From positions 43,286,001 through 43,350,000 of the forward strand of contig NC_135136.1 of assembly GCF_051014445.1 (NCBI RefSeq): 64,000 bases of DNA. Reading direction: 5' to 3'. The DNA is from Colletes latitarsis (taxonomy: Eukaryota; Arthropoda; Insecta; Hymenoptera; Colletidae). The stretch's first letter is position 1, and every line of letters begins with the position of its first letter. Shown one piece after another: positions 25,263 to 37,919 of the stretch. The notes under the pieces were generated by a model. The model worked only from the letters and a program-made list of their open reading frames with translations. It was not told where the DNA came from and made no database searches. Made by a program: the position numbers and the translations under genes.

Positions 25263-28028
25263 AAAGGTAAAACGCTCAAAGTGCCGAATAAAAGAGACAA
25301 GCATACACGTATATCATAAATATTTATTGTTATTGGCATTTCGTTTCATTACGAATAAAACCTGGCGGCTGAATTTTTTAATTGCCGATTTATTATATGA
25401 AAATTAAGGGAAAAGTTGTTTTTTCCCTGTCTCCATTATCGTCGATAATGGCTAAGCAATAAATAAAGAAGAAGAAGAAAGTAATATTCTACGTTCTATT
25501 AACCCTTTCAGATTTCAAAATATCAACGTTTCAATGAAAAGCTATTGATAGCTTTTAGGAACACAAGGAAAAAGTATCTGTTTAGATACAGAGTTTCGGA
25601 TTCGGATTTCGTGAAATTAAATATTACGTTTCGACCCGCCTCCACTTAAGACTAAAAAACGCAGAGAAATGTTGTTGATAAATATTTATTCATTTATATA
25701 ATTCAGTATATAAAGGAAACATTTAATCTTGCAAAGTCCCAGAGCTCTGCATATAGGATACTTTCAGAAACATCGGTTTAGCTAATTAAACGATTACTGA
25801 CACGTAAAACACCGAGATAATTTTGTTACACATTCCACTTAAGCATGTGGGGAGTTCAGAAAATGTTTCAATAAAATCAATGTATAAAGTGTTAACATAT
25901 TTGTTAATAGTACAGGTTTTTCTCTCTAGATCAACCCAAATTTTTCTACAAAAATTTATTTCTTTAAACTATCCTAATATAAAAACTGATGTAAAATTAT
26001 TATTATTCTTAATAAAAATTGTATTTCATGTATGTAGTAATACTTACACAAAACATAATATAAAATTAAGATAAAATACTAGCGATTCGAATACTTGATT
26101 CGTAAAAAGGTAATTTGGGGTGAAAAACCTGTATATGAATTGTATTATTTTTTAAACTTTAATACGGTCGATTCCTACGGACCAGTACGACGTTTAACGT
26201 GTTAATTGAATTCTGAAAGATTCTAAAATCGCATATAAGATAATGCAAATAATTATTACTTATAATTAAGATGGGAAGATAAACAATAGACACACGGTTT
26301 GTATAAAATCGTAGCAGAAATACTTTTGAGCGTCGTAGTCTGTTGCGAAATTCTTTGAATGGTTTGATCGCGCAAGGCAGCCTATCGAATGCTGACAGAT
26401 ACAAGTTAATGAGTGAACCCGATAACAATTATACGAACACTTTAGTATAATACAAAAATATCCATCGCAGATATTACGCAACAGTACTTCGTTTTCGGTT
26501 AACGCATGCTATTTACACGTCCTATTTATTGTTCGTTTACTCATTAAGTATGTTTTAAAACAAACATAGACAATACCAATGGCTTTCATAAATTCAAGAA
26601 AACGTTTCAAACGAATTCAAGAAATTACTCTTTGCGAAACTAAAATTATCTTAAAATAGAAACAATAAAAGGGAATCGACGATTAAATAAACAGAGAGAC
26701 CACCAAGATCGTGTGATTTTTTCTTCCTAAATATGTACAAAAATTACTGCATACGTTACTTATTATATTACTTAATTCGTAATATAATTTTACGTAAATA
26801 AAACTATGATATACGATAATCACACACGCGCATCATACGTATGCAAAACACACTTCATTCAATATGTATATCGTAACACGCGGGACCCGCTTCAGAAATG
26901 GATTCTACACGAAAAAAAGAGTAACAAAAGTTTATGTAAACACATGTTCTATTTGACTCGATTTTGAAGTTATAGCTAGTTTCTTCTTGAACACATTGTA
27001 TCTATTTACCTTCACAATGGGTTTTCAATGACCACCTTGCATCTAAACAAAAGCCTGAAGACGTCCTACCAGTGGCTGTTTTATCCTCTGTTTGCCAAGG
27101 TGATGTATACAATAATAAGCCCATATCTGCCATTCGTTCACGAGACAAACTTCCCATTTTCACACACAACATGTTTCAATAATCTATCACCTAGTACTCT
27201 AATGTTCGCAGGAAGCATTTAAAGAATTAAAATACGAGTTTCAATGAATAACTTGAAAACAAAGTCAAATAGGCCACAAGTTTATACAAATTTTTATCGT
27301 GGTTTTCTTGCGTAGAAACATAGCAGGATATACAAGGTATTTTATAAATACATACAAATACTTAAAGAGCTGAATCTATAAACAATATCACACTTAGTTA
27401 CTTTAGATTCAGCTATTCGAGTATTTACAGCCCGTATAGTCAAGATTCTCTCCAAATAACTACATAAACTACATTATTCGTGTATATGGCGCTTATAAAT
27501 ACGTAACTATGTTCATACATGAATACGTTAATATTAAAGTTAACTTTCTGAATCGCGTTCGGTTGGAGACGAGAACCGTATTTAATGGGCAGAGCAATTT
27601 CCTTTAAAACATACCAATTCGAGACGTTTCTTCTTTTCAAATACAGTCATACCCCGAATTTACGTACTAAATAGTTCCAGAATAGCTAACTCAAGTCGAG
27701 ATAAACATTTCACAGGAGGTAAACAGGTTTTCCATTCGTTAGTAAAAACGACTAGGGAGCTAAAATTTAGCGTATAGTTAAATTTATAGTTAAATATATA
27801 TACAATTAAGCACGTGAATAAGAATCTGATTATTCGAACAAATGTCTAGCGTGTCGCTACTAAGCCGCGAAAATGTAAATCAGGGTACGACCGTACAGCA
27901 ACGATTGAACAATTGAACGAAACTCGGGACCAAAGTGCCGCGGTTATGAAAGTATGGTAAATTTTCAATTCCTCGCAAGGCTTCGGAATTTGCATTGTAT
28001 TTACGTATAAGGCGATTAGCAATAATTC

Positions 28029-28034
28029 TTTATT
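28029..28034 (-). promoter_or_regulatory. Candidate poly(A) signal of zinc-finger gene
   Basis: Read on the minus strand this is AATAAA, about 450 bp past the stop codon at 28483. Others lie farther downstream, so its use is a guess. Confidence 0.35.
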
Positions 28035-28482
28035 TACCTTAAAATAGGACGAGCCTGAACCATTTTCACGCACACCTCGCACACCTCATTGATACAAGCT
28101 TACCGCTGCAGAGCTGTCGGACTAATGCGCCACGCGCTGCTCCTTCCTCTATCGTTCAACTACCCTCGTTCGCGTCTGCGCAATAACAGAGTTCGAAAAG
28201 TCTGAAATTTTTAAACAAGTTCTATTTAAAACATAAGTTATGGAACATTTTACAGACAAAGTTTTCACATTACGAGCTCCAATAAAAACAGATAAAAATA
28301 AGATTCCTAACAATAATCTCTTTTTGGATTCAGCCCCGCAGCATGAGCAGCAAAACACGAAGAACGTTGCCCCTTTCCGACAAATATACCTCTTCGGTCC
28401 CGAGTAACGCACATTTAACGTGGAAGCACTGTATATCGGTTCTATCGCAATCTGTTTCTGTACTCTACAATCTATGCGTCTC

Positions 28483-31400
28483 TTACATAAACTGATGTTC
28501 AGATCTATGAATATTCAGTTCGTTGAAACTATACAAAGTCACACCACAAATATCGCATACAATTTTATGGTATTGATTTATATGTAGATTAAACAATTCT
28601 TTGGAAACAAAAGAAACAGGTGTAGGGCAATAAGAACAAATTAACTGCCTTGGAAGTTGTTCCCTAGCGTCATAGATTACAATGCTTTCATCAGTTGGAG
28701 TCACATACCGATTGGATACCATCTGGTAATTGTTTGATCCAGTATAATTAATTACGCTCTGTAAATACAGAATAATATATCAATGTTAAATGAAACGAGT
28801 AATTTGATTAAGTGCAATTGCTTACACCAATGTTTCTCAAACTGAAATTCACTCTTATAAAACTGAAAAAAACTGACATATAATATAATAAAACGCTGCT
28901 TCTTGTAATATTTTATTCTTATTAACTCGTTCAATGCGAAACAAGTATATAAACTTTGAATCCGGAGCGACGTCCCTATCCCTATTTTGCCTTTTTGGCG
29001 AGAATCCATATATTTTCCGATTGTAAAACCCATTATTGTTGGGTCGACTTTGTTTAATTTTTAACTGTCGTGTCCTGCGTTCATTGATGACGTGTTTGGA
29101 ACGATTTTAAATCTAACAAGGAAACATATCGATACCGCACACAAGACTATATAGATGCCTAGTGGATATTCATACCTTTTCCTTTCCGCCCGTCAGACGG
29201 GGTACATGTACATACTACCTCAACTATATTTATTACTAGGTTCATTGAATCGAAATAAGCCAATTACGTCAAACTTAGATTTAAGAGATATCACCCGTTC
29301 CTGGTGCAAGTCTTATTTCCAGATCCGCGTTAAACATAAGATGATCTTTGCACCTAAAGCACGATAATATTTCCATTTCTACACATTCCTAGTTAAGTTG
29401 CCAATAGTAGTTTTCTAAGTTGGAGGTCTGTATACAGTAAGATAAAGTTTGAGAAACACTGGTTTGCATCATCCAATATACCTGTGATTGTTGCATGAAT
29501 GGATCCATAGTTACTACAGAATCATTATAAACCAATGGTTGATATGTTTGTTGTTGTTGTTGTTGTTGGTGGTGGTGTTGTTGCTGCTGTTGTTGTTGTT
29601 GTTGTTGTCCTTGTTGCTGCAATACATTGATTGTTGATATATTTGATATAGAAGGTGCAGTTTGAACTATCAACACTCCACCAGGTGTGGAATTTTTATA
29701 TTGATGAGAAGTGGTAGTATTTTTCACTACCGATCGATCAAGTCCCATTTGTTGGCTTTGTATAGGCATTTGATTGTAGTTATTCGGATCGTTTGTAGCA
29801 AAGTTACGATTATCATGTAAAACTGTTGTGTTGAGTTTATTTGTTCTTGACTGATTCAGAGTAGGCTGCAGTAGACCTTGTTTTAAGGTTTGGTCGTTAC
29901 TCGTGAAATTAACTTTGTTCGTTGTTACCGGATTGCCAACATAGCTTTTACTTCCTACCGCTTCATTCATCATTTGTTGTTCTTTGTGAGGAAATTGTGT
30001 ATGAGATTTGTGTACAAACACTCTCGTTAAATTGTTTGCATTGTATTGAGGACGGACTTGGCATTTATTTTGGTATTTACTATTATTTGAAGTAATCATA
30101 GACACTGCTTGCATCTGTGGCAATACCAAGGGAGTCGGATTTAAATCAGTTTTGCTTCTGGATGCTTCTTGATGCTTCTGACTGTTTTGATATTGAATGT
30201 CCGAACAAGTTGCCGAAGGCGGTATTCGTGTTACTGCTCTTATAGTAACTCCTTTCTTCTGAATCGAAGGCCGCGGTAGGACCATTCTTTGGACAATGTT
30301 ACAAGGTGGTAAGTTTTTATGATACGCCGGTGGCAAAGTTTGCGCAGAAGAAAGCGAATATTCCTTTCGATTCGTGTTTGATTGCAATTGTAACTGTTGA
30401 TTCTCGATTATTGATGCGTTGTGAGATTTTGTAGATTCTAGGGTGCTGGTTACTGGTATTTGATAAACTGGACGATTTTGATGTGCCGATGACACAACGG
30501 AAACGTCCTGATGAACTTGATTTATCGTTCTTTGCGACATCGCATTGCCGCATGCAATTTTAACCATGTTACTGGTTCCGCCTGGTTCGTTTATTATTTG
30601 CAAAGGAATTGGATTGCTTTTTCTAACTTTCTGTTGTTCCATTTGTTGACTTTGGGTTGCGTGCATGATCAAATGTTGCATAATGTCGTCGGAACATTTA
30701 AAAGAACAATTACAAGAGTAACACGAATATACAGAATTTGTGTCCTCTGTAAGTTCCGCGATAGTTTTCACGCGTAAAAGACCTTGCTTTGGTTTTAAGG
30801 AGGCATCCGTCGTTGACGAACTATCCTTGTTCACGGATGTGATAGATTGTAAATTATTAGTATCGTTTACTTGTGCATTACTTTCGGATGTTTCCTGATT
30901 CGAAGTGATGTTCTGAGAAGATGTTAAAGTTACTGTATCTTTGGAAGATAAAACATCTGTCACGTTTGTTAAGCTCTGGGTTACTTGGTCGGAGACTGCT
31001 AAAGTTGTTACAACGTTCTGCGAAGGTTTCTGCTTTAGTGTATTTTTAACAAATGCACCAACTTCGGTATTTTCAGAAATCATACAAGTTCGCGGATCGG
31101 ATAATACGTTTAATGCAGGAGTAGACGCAATTTGTTTTTCTTTCGTTTTGTCTTTCCTCGTTGATTCGTCACAAACTTCTGTTAAATTGTCCGTCAAGTC
31201 TATTATTAGTTCATTTTCAGAATCCTCTTCGTTTCCTTCTAATATATTAACTAATTTTTCCTTGTCGATATCTCTGCTGGATTTCGTTGAACATTTTTGC
31301 GCGTTGTTTTCTATTGTTTCATCATCTACGTTTACTTCCTTCTCCTTAGATTTCTCTTCTTTCTTTTCAATAATCGATGTCTTTAATTCAGCAACATTAG

Positions 31401-34400
31401 AAACACTGTTTGTTTCTGGAGTCGATGCAGAACTTGTCTGATTTAATATCTCGTTATTCATAGGTTTCATTGACCGATGCGGTACTTTATGAGCGTGCTG
31501 GTGATCGGTTAAGCTTTTTTTAGACCCGAAACCAATAATACACGGTTCGCAAATAAATTCGCATTTCCGGTAATTTATTCTACAGGAGAGCATGTCTTCT
31601 TTCATTTTGGATTCATGTCCTTTGGCGTGTTCTAGGTAAGAGTCCAAAGTATTAAAATTCGTTTCGCAATACGTACAAAGGAAGTATGGGTGATTCGTAT
31701 TATGTACAATCCAATGTTCTTCGAAATTATTCATATTGTTGCTTGCTTCCATACAAATACTGCAAATGTATATTTTCTTTGACATCGCGACAGTCAGACA
31801 TATGAATTGAGGCGTAAAACCAAACTTGTGTTTGGTTCTCATGTGTTTATATAATTCTATCTTATCAAAATAAATACCACCGCATAAACTACAAATCAAG
31901 CGTATTATTGGTTGCTTCTGTACAGTACATGTATTCGTAATTGAGTTAAGTATCTTGCATATCAGTTCATGTTTCTTTAAATCACTTTCAGTAATAAAGG
32001 GCAACCTACATTTACAACAGATGTTTTCTGCCACTTGAATGAACGTATCTTTCTTTGATTTCAAATGTATCACCGAAGTTTTTGGAAACGATTGTTCGTT
32101 AGCTATCCAAAATGGATCCTTTGCATGTTTTGACCAATGAGTATAAAAAAGCGATCCAACTCCGATGAACATAACTTTACAAATGTTGCATCGAAAGTCC
32201 ATCGTGCAATTTTGCTTAAAACGAAAATGTGTTTCTAGGTGATTACGCACGTCTTCGGCTGAACTACACGACATACCGCAACTAGCGCAGAATAGGTTTG
32301 GAGATCGACCACTGTCCAAACAATTCTGATTGCAAGCTGCGTATTCGGGAAGACGATAATGAGTCTCAAAACACTCCAGTGTTCGAAATAATACTCTGCA
32401 AACATGACAAAGAAGAATTACTTCAATCTGCAAATAACTTAAACTAACTTCTGATTTGTTGTGACATTGGCATACTGTGAATTTTTTCTTAACATTAGCC
32501 ACTTTATTCGTTTTCTCTTTCTCCGACTTATTTTGCAGAGAGAACGTCTGAACTGTTCTCGATTCATTTTCATTTAAGACGGTCGGTTCGCTCGTTTCAT
32601 CCTTATCAATTAGCTTTTCTGGCTCAAGAATTTTATTCTCTGAATGTGCCGTTACCGAACTATCTTGCGCATGTTTAACTGACAATTCTGAACAATTCTT
32701 ATCCTTTTTGTTTGCAATTTTTGAGCATTTTTTAATATTATCATTTGCGTTGTTTCTAGTTTTCTTCTCTTTCGCGATAGCTGATTCTCTAATATTAGAT
32801 TTTGTTATTTCTATAAGCTGTCTTTTTTCCTCTAGCTTTTCTTGTAATTTTTCCAGTTTTTCTTTTTCAACTTTATACGCTTCTTGCAGTTCGCTTTCCG
32901 TATGCGTATAAATGTGAGCTGCCAATGCAGCTCTTGATGGAAATTCCTGCAAACAAATAGTACAAATAGTACAAATAGTATCCTCGCACTCGTTCGTGTC
33001 CTTCGAAGATTTAAGTTTCCTCAACGAACTGATTTTCATTTGTGTGACCTTTTTTTGAGACTCCTTCGACTGTGACTTTTTCTTATTTTTATTTTTACTA
33101 ATCGCTGATACCACTTGCGGAGTAATTTTTCCATTAGAAGAGTGCAATAATTCTGTTTCTTTTGGTTTTTCAGCGGAAATGGTTTTCTGTTTTAGTGTAT
33201 GTTCGGATAGATGTTGTTGCAGAACGGGATACTTTTCAAAATTTTGATCGCAAAATATGCATTTATACATACCAGAAAATATATTGTCTTTATTACTATC
33301 TGCTTTGTCTATAAACTCCCTGCACTTTCTTGGAAAAATTTTAGTGGAATTAGTTTTTTCGTTTAGATTCATTTCGTAATTCACGAAACTCGTACTTTTA
33401 AAATGCAACGTAGATCGAGAGATCTTATTTCCTGAAATAAAACTATCATCTCTAAAAGCGCTAGTTTTGGCAATGCCAAATTTAGGTTTATTGACATCTT
33501 TATTTTCTAAAAGTCTAACATTGCTAAGTAATTTTTCAAACTTATCATTGCGAGACCATGTGTTCTGTAATTTTTCTGTCCAAGAACTTAATACCTCGCT
33601 AGCAGATTTTGTAAAAGAATATTTATTAGATACACCTTCTGATGTTGTTGTATTAACAGCATCTTCAATCAGAGTAGAAGATTTAGGTCCTTTGGTAGAA
33701 ATATTTTCTGGAGAAGACGATGCAGTTGTAGAACATTCTTCTTTAGAAAAAACATCTTTGCAGGATTTTTCATGATTTTTAGAAACACTTCGATTTTTTG
33801 AACTTCTATCCTGCTGTACTCTCATCTTATTATTTAAATTTGAATCTTCAGTGACCGAGCCACTTTCATTCTGACAATTATTTGCACTAACTGGTACAGG
33901 TGCAATACTTTTGGTTACACTAAAATCATCAGGTTTTTCAGATTTAATGATAAAATCTTCAAACTCGATCGAGTCAAACAATAAAGATTGTTGAGTTGTA
34001 TGTACAACATTAGAATTCTTAAAGACTAAAGACTTAATATATTTTTTCATTAATTGTTCAATTTCTGTGACTGAGTATTTATTATTAAACGAAGTTTCCA
34101 GAAAATCAAATTTTATCAAACAGACCTTTAAGCCTGTGAATAATTTGTATTTTTGTATTAAATCTTTGTCTGAAGTACATAGTTCATAGTCTTGTTTTTG
34201 GATTTCATTGCTTTCTAGTATTGGTACTTCCTCATTTACAGTATTGTTTTCTTGCAATTTTGGATAAACATTATTTTCTGAGGTATGTACAAAATCTATC
34301 TCTAAAGGCACATACCTGGAAACACAACCTCCCTCCATTCTTTCAACTGCAACATTGTGAATATTTTCTTGGAATGTATCCTCCAAAACGTCCTTTGCTT

Positions 34401-35460
34401 GATTGCTTAAAAAGTTATTTAATTCATTGGGAACATTTTCTTTTTGGTTCGATTCCATCTCCAACTCGTTGATACTTTTCTGTGATTTGCTAATCAATTC
34501 ATGCTCTTCACTGGATACAAAAGTGTCCAAATTCTTCTTTAATGAATTTAACTTGAATCTTTTTGTTCTTCTTAGATCAATGTTAAATAAGTCCTTATTT
34601 ATATTTCCATTGCTACATCTATTATTATCTATATCATGTACAATCTCAGGTTTACGTTTCAATGTCTGCTTATTGTTAATTTTGTGTACTTTATTACTAT
34701 TGTCCTGGATCTGATGACTGGTTTGCACGAATATTGAACTTCCGGTTGTCTCATTTCTAGGATTTATACCCCTATTGTCGTTTAATGATAACTGTTGTGT
34801 CTGATCATTTGCAATGAATACTTTATTTGAAATTGTGTTTGCAAGTGACTTTGTTATTTTATCAATCACTCTGTCTATTTTATATAATCTTATCTGTGGT
34901 TGTCTAATGCTTTTTAATAAATTTATCATATGTCGTTTATGTCTAGTAAATGTCTGTTTCTTATTAACTGCTACAATTTGAGCCTGAACATTATTATTTG
35001 AGCCACATGGATTTGACATCTGACTACGGCAAAATCTTTTTCTTTTTGCTCTTAAGGCAATCTTTTTCTTCTTCCATTCATGTTTATGTTTACTATGTAT
35101 TTCACTTGAACATTTTTTAGACAAATGTGAATTATAATTACAGGCTCTCATTATTTCTGACTTGGATAATTTTGTAAGTCTTATAGATACTGGCTTACAT
35201 AACTTGTATAATGAATCTACAATACTGTTTTTATTTGTTAAATGAGTCTTGCTTGCAATCAACTTGGATCTTTTTCTTTGAACGCAAGATCTATGTTCTG
35301 CTGCATTTATAAACATGTTCGTACCGTTGGATCTTTGCTTTTTTGGTGACAATGTCATGCTTACTTTATTCTTATTAGAAGATTCACAAACAAGAAAACG
35401 TGTATCGAATATTTCTTCATCAGAACTCATATACAATGCTGTTTCAATAGAATCTGTCAT
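28483..35460 (-). CDS. Large multi-C2H2 zinc-finger protein
   Basis: Probable nuclear DNA-binding regulator; I do not recognise a named orthologue. Exons on the minus strand are 35460-29482 and 28758-28483 (2084 residues). About ten C2H2-like fingers lie in exon 1, near residues 731, 832, 1055, 1085, 1147, 1187, 1230, 1260, 1298 and 1578, for example YKCIFCDQNF...HLSEH. Two more are in exon 2 (LICSYC and VCDICGVTLYSFNELNIHRSEH). Many fingers are atypical in spacing and not in tandem with TGEKP linkers. Around residues 125-145 there is a Lys/Arg-rich stretch that could be a nuclear signal. A charged coiled coil precedes residue 900, a Ser/Thr/Glu-rich part follows residue 1320, and a poly-Gln/His tract lies at about 1948-1972. 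The CAG/gtatat donor joins an AGC-starting exon in phase. Without splicing the frame continues to a stop at 29389, giving 2023 residues without the last two fingers. Confidence 0.85.
29547..29619 (-). repeat. CAA/CAG/CAC repeat encoding poly-Gln/His
   Basis: On the coding (minus) strand, CAA and CAG codons with a short CAC/CAT block encode a glutamine tract interrupted by three histidines, in the zinc-finger protein near its C-terminus. Such tracts vary in length between individuals. Confidence 0.85.
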
Positions 35461-37919
35461 TTTTGTTTAAAATAACCATGTCGTTAAATATCATGCATTT
35501 GCATAATCGTTCAAAATAATTATAAATATATACTGTTCCACTAAAGCGTAACAATGTTTAAAGAAAATGTACAAGTGCATTGTACAATAATTTAATGGCG
35601 TACTTACATGACCGTGAAGTCAGTTTAAGTAACGTTAATCGTCAAACAATAATTTTGTTGAGTTCAGTTTACGATATTATGAAAATACTATTCGTCACAA
35701 TGTTCACAATCCATCAGAAAAGAAATTACTTCGTACGTATTCTCACTGATAACTACATTAATTCTCAATTGTTACGAATAATTTCTTCACAAGTTCGTAA
35801 CATATAAAATCGTACGAATTACGAATCAATTAGCCATCAATGACATATTTAAAATTGTGTATTCATACAAATTTGTACAATCGGCGGAATTACTTCATTA
35901 AACTTGACGCAAGTATAATTCATATCGTACAAATAATCAAATGCGTCATCTTTTCCTTTACACACTTTCAACAACTTTCAGTGTAGTACGATTGCAACGT
36001 TAGATGGTGCTTCTTTTAACTTCACAATAGATTAACGTACTTATTACAACGACATTGAAGATAATCCTTTTATACTACTTTTGATGTTTGTGAAATAAAG
36101 CCAGATACCTGAAAAATTCTTTTTCCCTTTCCAAATTTCTTGAAAAAAGTTCGATCGTATAAATTGGCGGTCATGGAGAAGAAAATTATGATTCACACAT
36201 CGCGTTGCTCGCGATAAAATTGCGCGGGAATCGATCGAGACGTGGAAATCCGATATTTTCAGGAAAAAAAGAAAAAATGCAGGAAAAAACTATCACGGTG
36301 TGACTTTAGGAGTAAAAAAAAAATGAAATTGAAGGACAGTAATCCATTAATTTAATGCATTTTGATAAGTGAAAAATTCAAAAGAAACACGTGCGAGAAT
36401 TAGTCATAGATAACGTCGTAATGAAGAAAGGGGAATAAAGGACATCGAAAAGCAGATTCATGTAACTAGGCTTTGAAAAAGAAAATCACTAGGAAACATT
36501 CTCAACAAACTCAGGGATTATGAAATTATATATTCGAATTATTAATCGTTGAAAGTACGTGAGAAAATAAGTTTTTCTTGTCATTATTATTCACAGACGG
36601 ATTTTCTTCGAAATCTAATTAAATCCTGAGATGAGAATATAAAACTTAAATATACTATTTTATTAAAATTCATTCAGCTGTTTAAACACAATTGTGCAAA
36701 CAGATATACAAACATATGTAGTTACAACGTATCTGAAAGGAAAGTTTCAAACACAATTTTGTCATTTGTAATTTTCGTCATGTTGTGTATAACAATATTG
36801 TAATATAATATAATAATGTTTAACGAAATCACGAAATTACGATACGTATATGGTGCTTGTTATACTCACTACTATAATATTTTAACATTAACATGAAACA
36901 TTTTATTTTATTTATACGTACTATATGGCAATATCTATTTATCTATTTGGCAAACATGCCACCTTAACTGATAAAATCTTTTATCATTTGACCTCTTTCG
37001 AAAAGTGCAGTAGATAAATTATCTATGTAATATCCATAAGTGATGCAATTACGGTCCTCCTACTATTTAAATAAACATAGAACTCGTTGTTTTGAGTAAA
37101 CTAATAATAGGTTCAGTGGTATACCAGATAACAATGTCCTGTTCTAACCTTTTCGTTCAAGGTTTCACACCGTATATAAAATCAATCGAATAGTTACTTA
37201 CGAAAATTGTTTTGTTCAGCATCAGATAATACCATTCTGTGATTCGAATTCTAATTTCTTTTTAATCAGTAATAAATTTGCTTGACGATTATTCTTTTAC
37301 AATTTCACAACAAAAAACTTTTACAACTAAATTGAAGAACGAAATATTCTAGTATGGATTATTTTGTTGAAGGCTTAAAAGTAATATTTACTGAACAGAT
37401 ATAGTACCGTTTTAGAACCGAAAAAAATAACAGTTATAGAACTGATATAATATCAGTTCCGAGTCACTACTTCAGATGCTTCTGGGATACCAAAATCGAA
37501 ATCGATATGCTTGAAAATTTCGGTTCTTCGTAATAGTTATTCGGAATAAAGATTTTCTATAACTGTTTTAAGAACGGAAATCGATATTATACCAGTTTTG
37601 AATCCTTGAATTGCAACGTACACTAAAATTCGAAAGAAAACGCAAAGTGATTAAAAGTTCCACTACTAACAATAACTACGGTGTAAATGAAGTCGTAGAG
37701 TTTAGTGTTTCTACTCGACGAAAGAGTGCGTGCGTATGTAGGTACGTTACTTATCTTGTGTAGGTAGGTGCACGTGAGACGATTGTCTGCTAGACGAGTC
37801 AGCGGCGAAGTATACGAGCTTTCTTGTGACGTTCACCGGGTAGTTTTGAAAATTTTGTCTTTCTTGTCATTTCCGCGTGATTATGTTACATAGACCAACG
37901 GCAGTCGTAGGAAGACACT
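35461..37919. other. Divergent intergenic region, zinc-finger gene / NUS1
   Basis: The 2.46 kb between two head-to-head start codons is mostly AT-rich without homologous coding sequence. The 200 bp before the NUS1 ATG are less AT-rich. They contain an E-box CACGTG (37771-37776) and a CRE-like TGACGTTCA (37827-37835), so the NUS1 promoter is probably there. The zinc-finger promoter must lie above 35461. No TATA box stands out. Confidence 0.5.
37384..37610. repeat. Cluster of imperfect inverted repeats
   Basis: A perfect 19-base palindrome, AACTGATATAATATCAGTT, lies at 37440-37458. Related pieces occur nearby: GAACCGAAA...ACAGTTATAG to the left and CTATAACTGTTTTAAGAACGG...ATATTATACCAGTT to the right, the latter roughly the inverse of the left set. 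This looks like a decayed fold-back element upstream of NUS1. Confidence 0.35.

Larger units (their letters stand above)
20002..28482. other. Gene-poor AT-rich interval
   Basis: This holds the likely 3' UTRs of the choline transporter (left) and the zinc-finger gene (right), separated by AT-rich DNA with transposon remnants. No exon with recognisable homology was found on either strand. Frames here are short and carry no domain motifs. Confidence 0.6.

Noticed and set aside
27645..27700. Single TA-CAGTCATACCCCG end resembling a pogo-type terminus
   Set aside because: No inverted partner was found nearby, so an element cannot be delimited.
28090..28150. tRNA-like or SINE A-box-like sequence on the minus strand (GCGTGGCGCATTAG...)
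   Set aside because: No matching B-box, acceptor stem or anticodon arm could be built, so it is neither a tRNA nor a convincing SINE. It also contains a CAGCG/gtaagc donor-like site without a partner.
30941..31441. 166-codon plus-strand frame
   Set aside because: Antisense shadow of the Ser/Thr/Glu-rich part of the zinc-finger exon.
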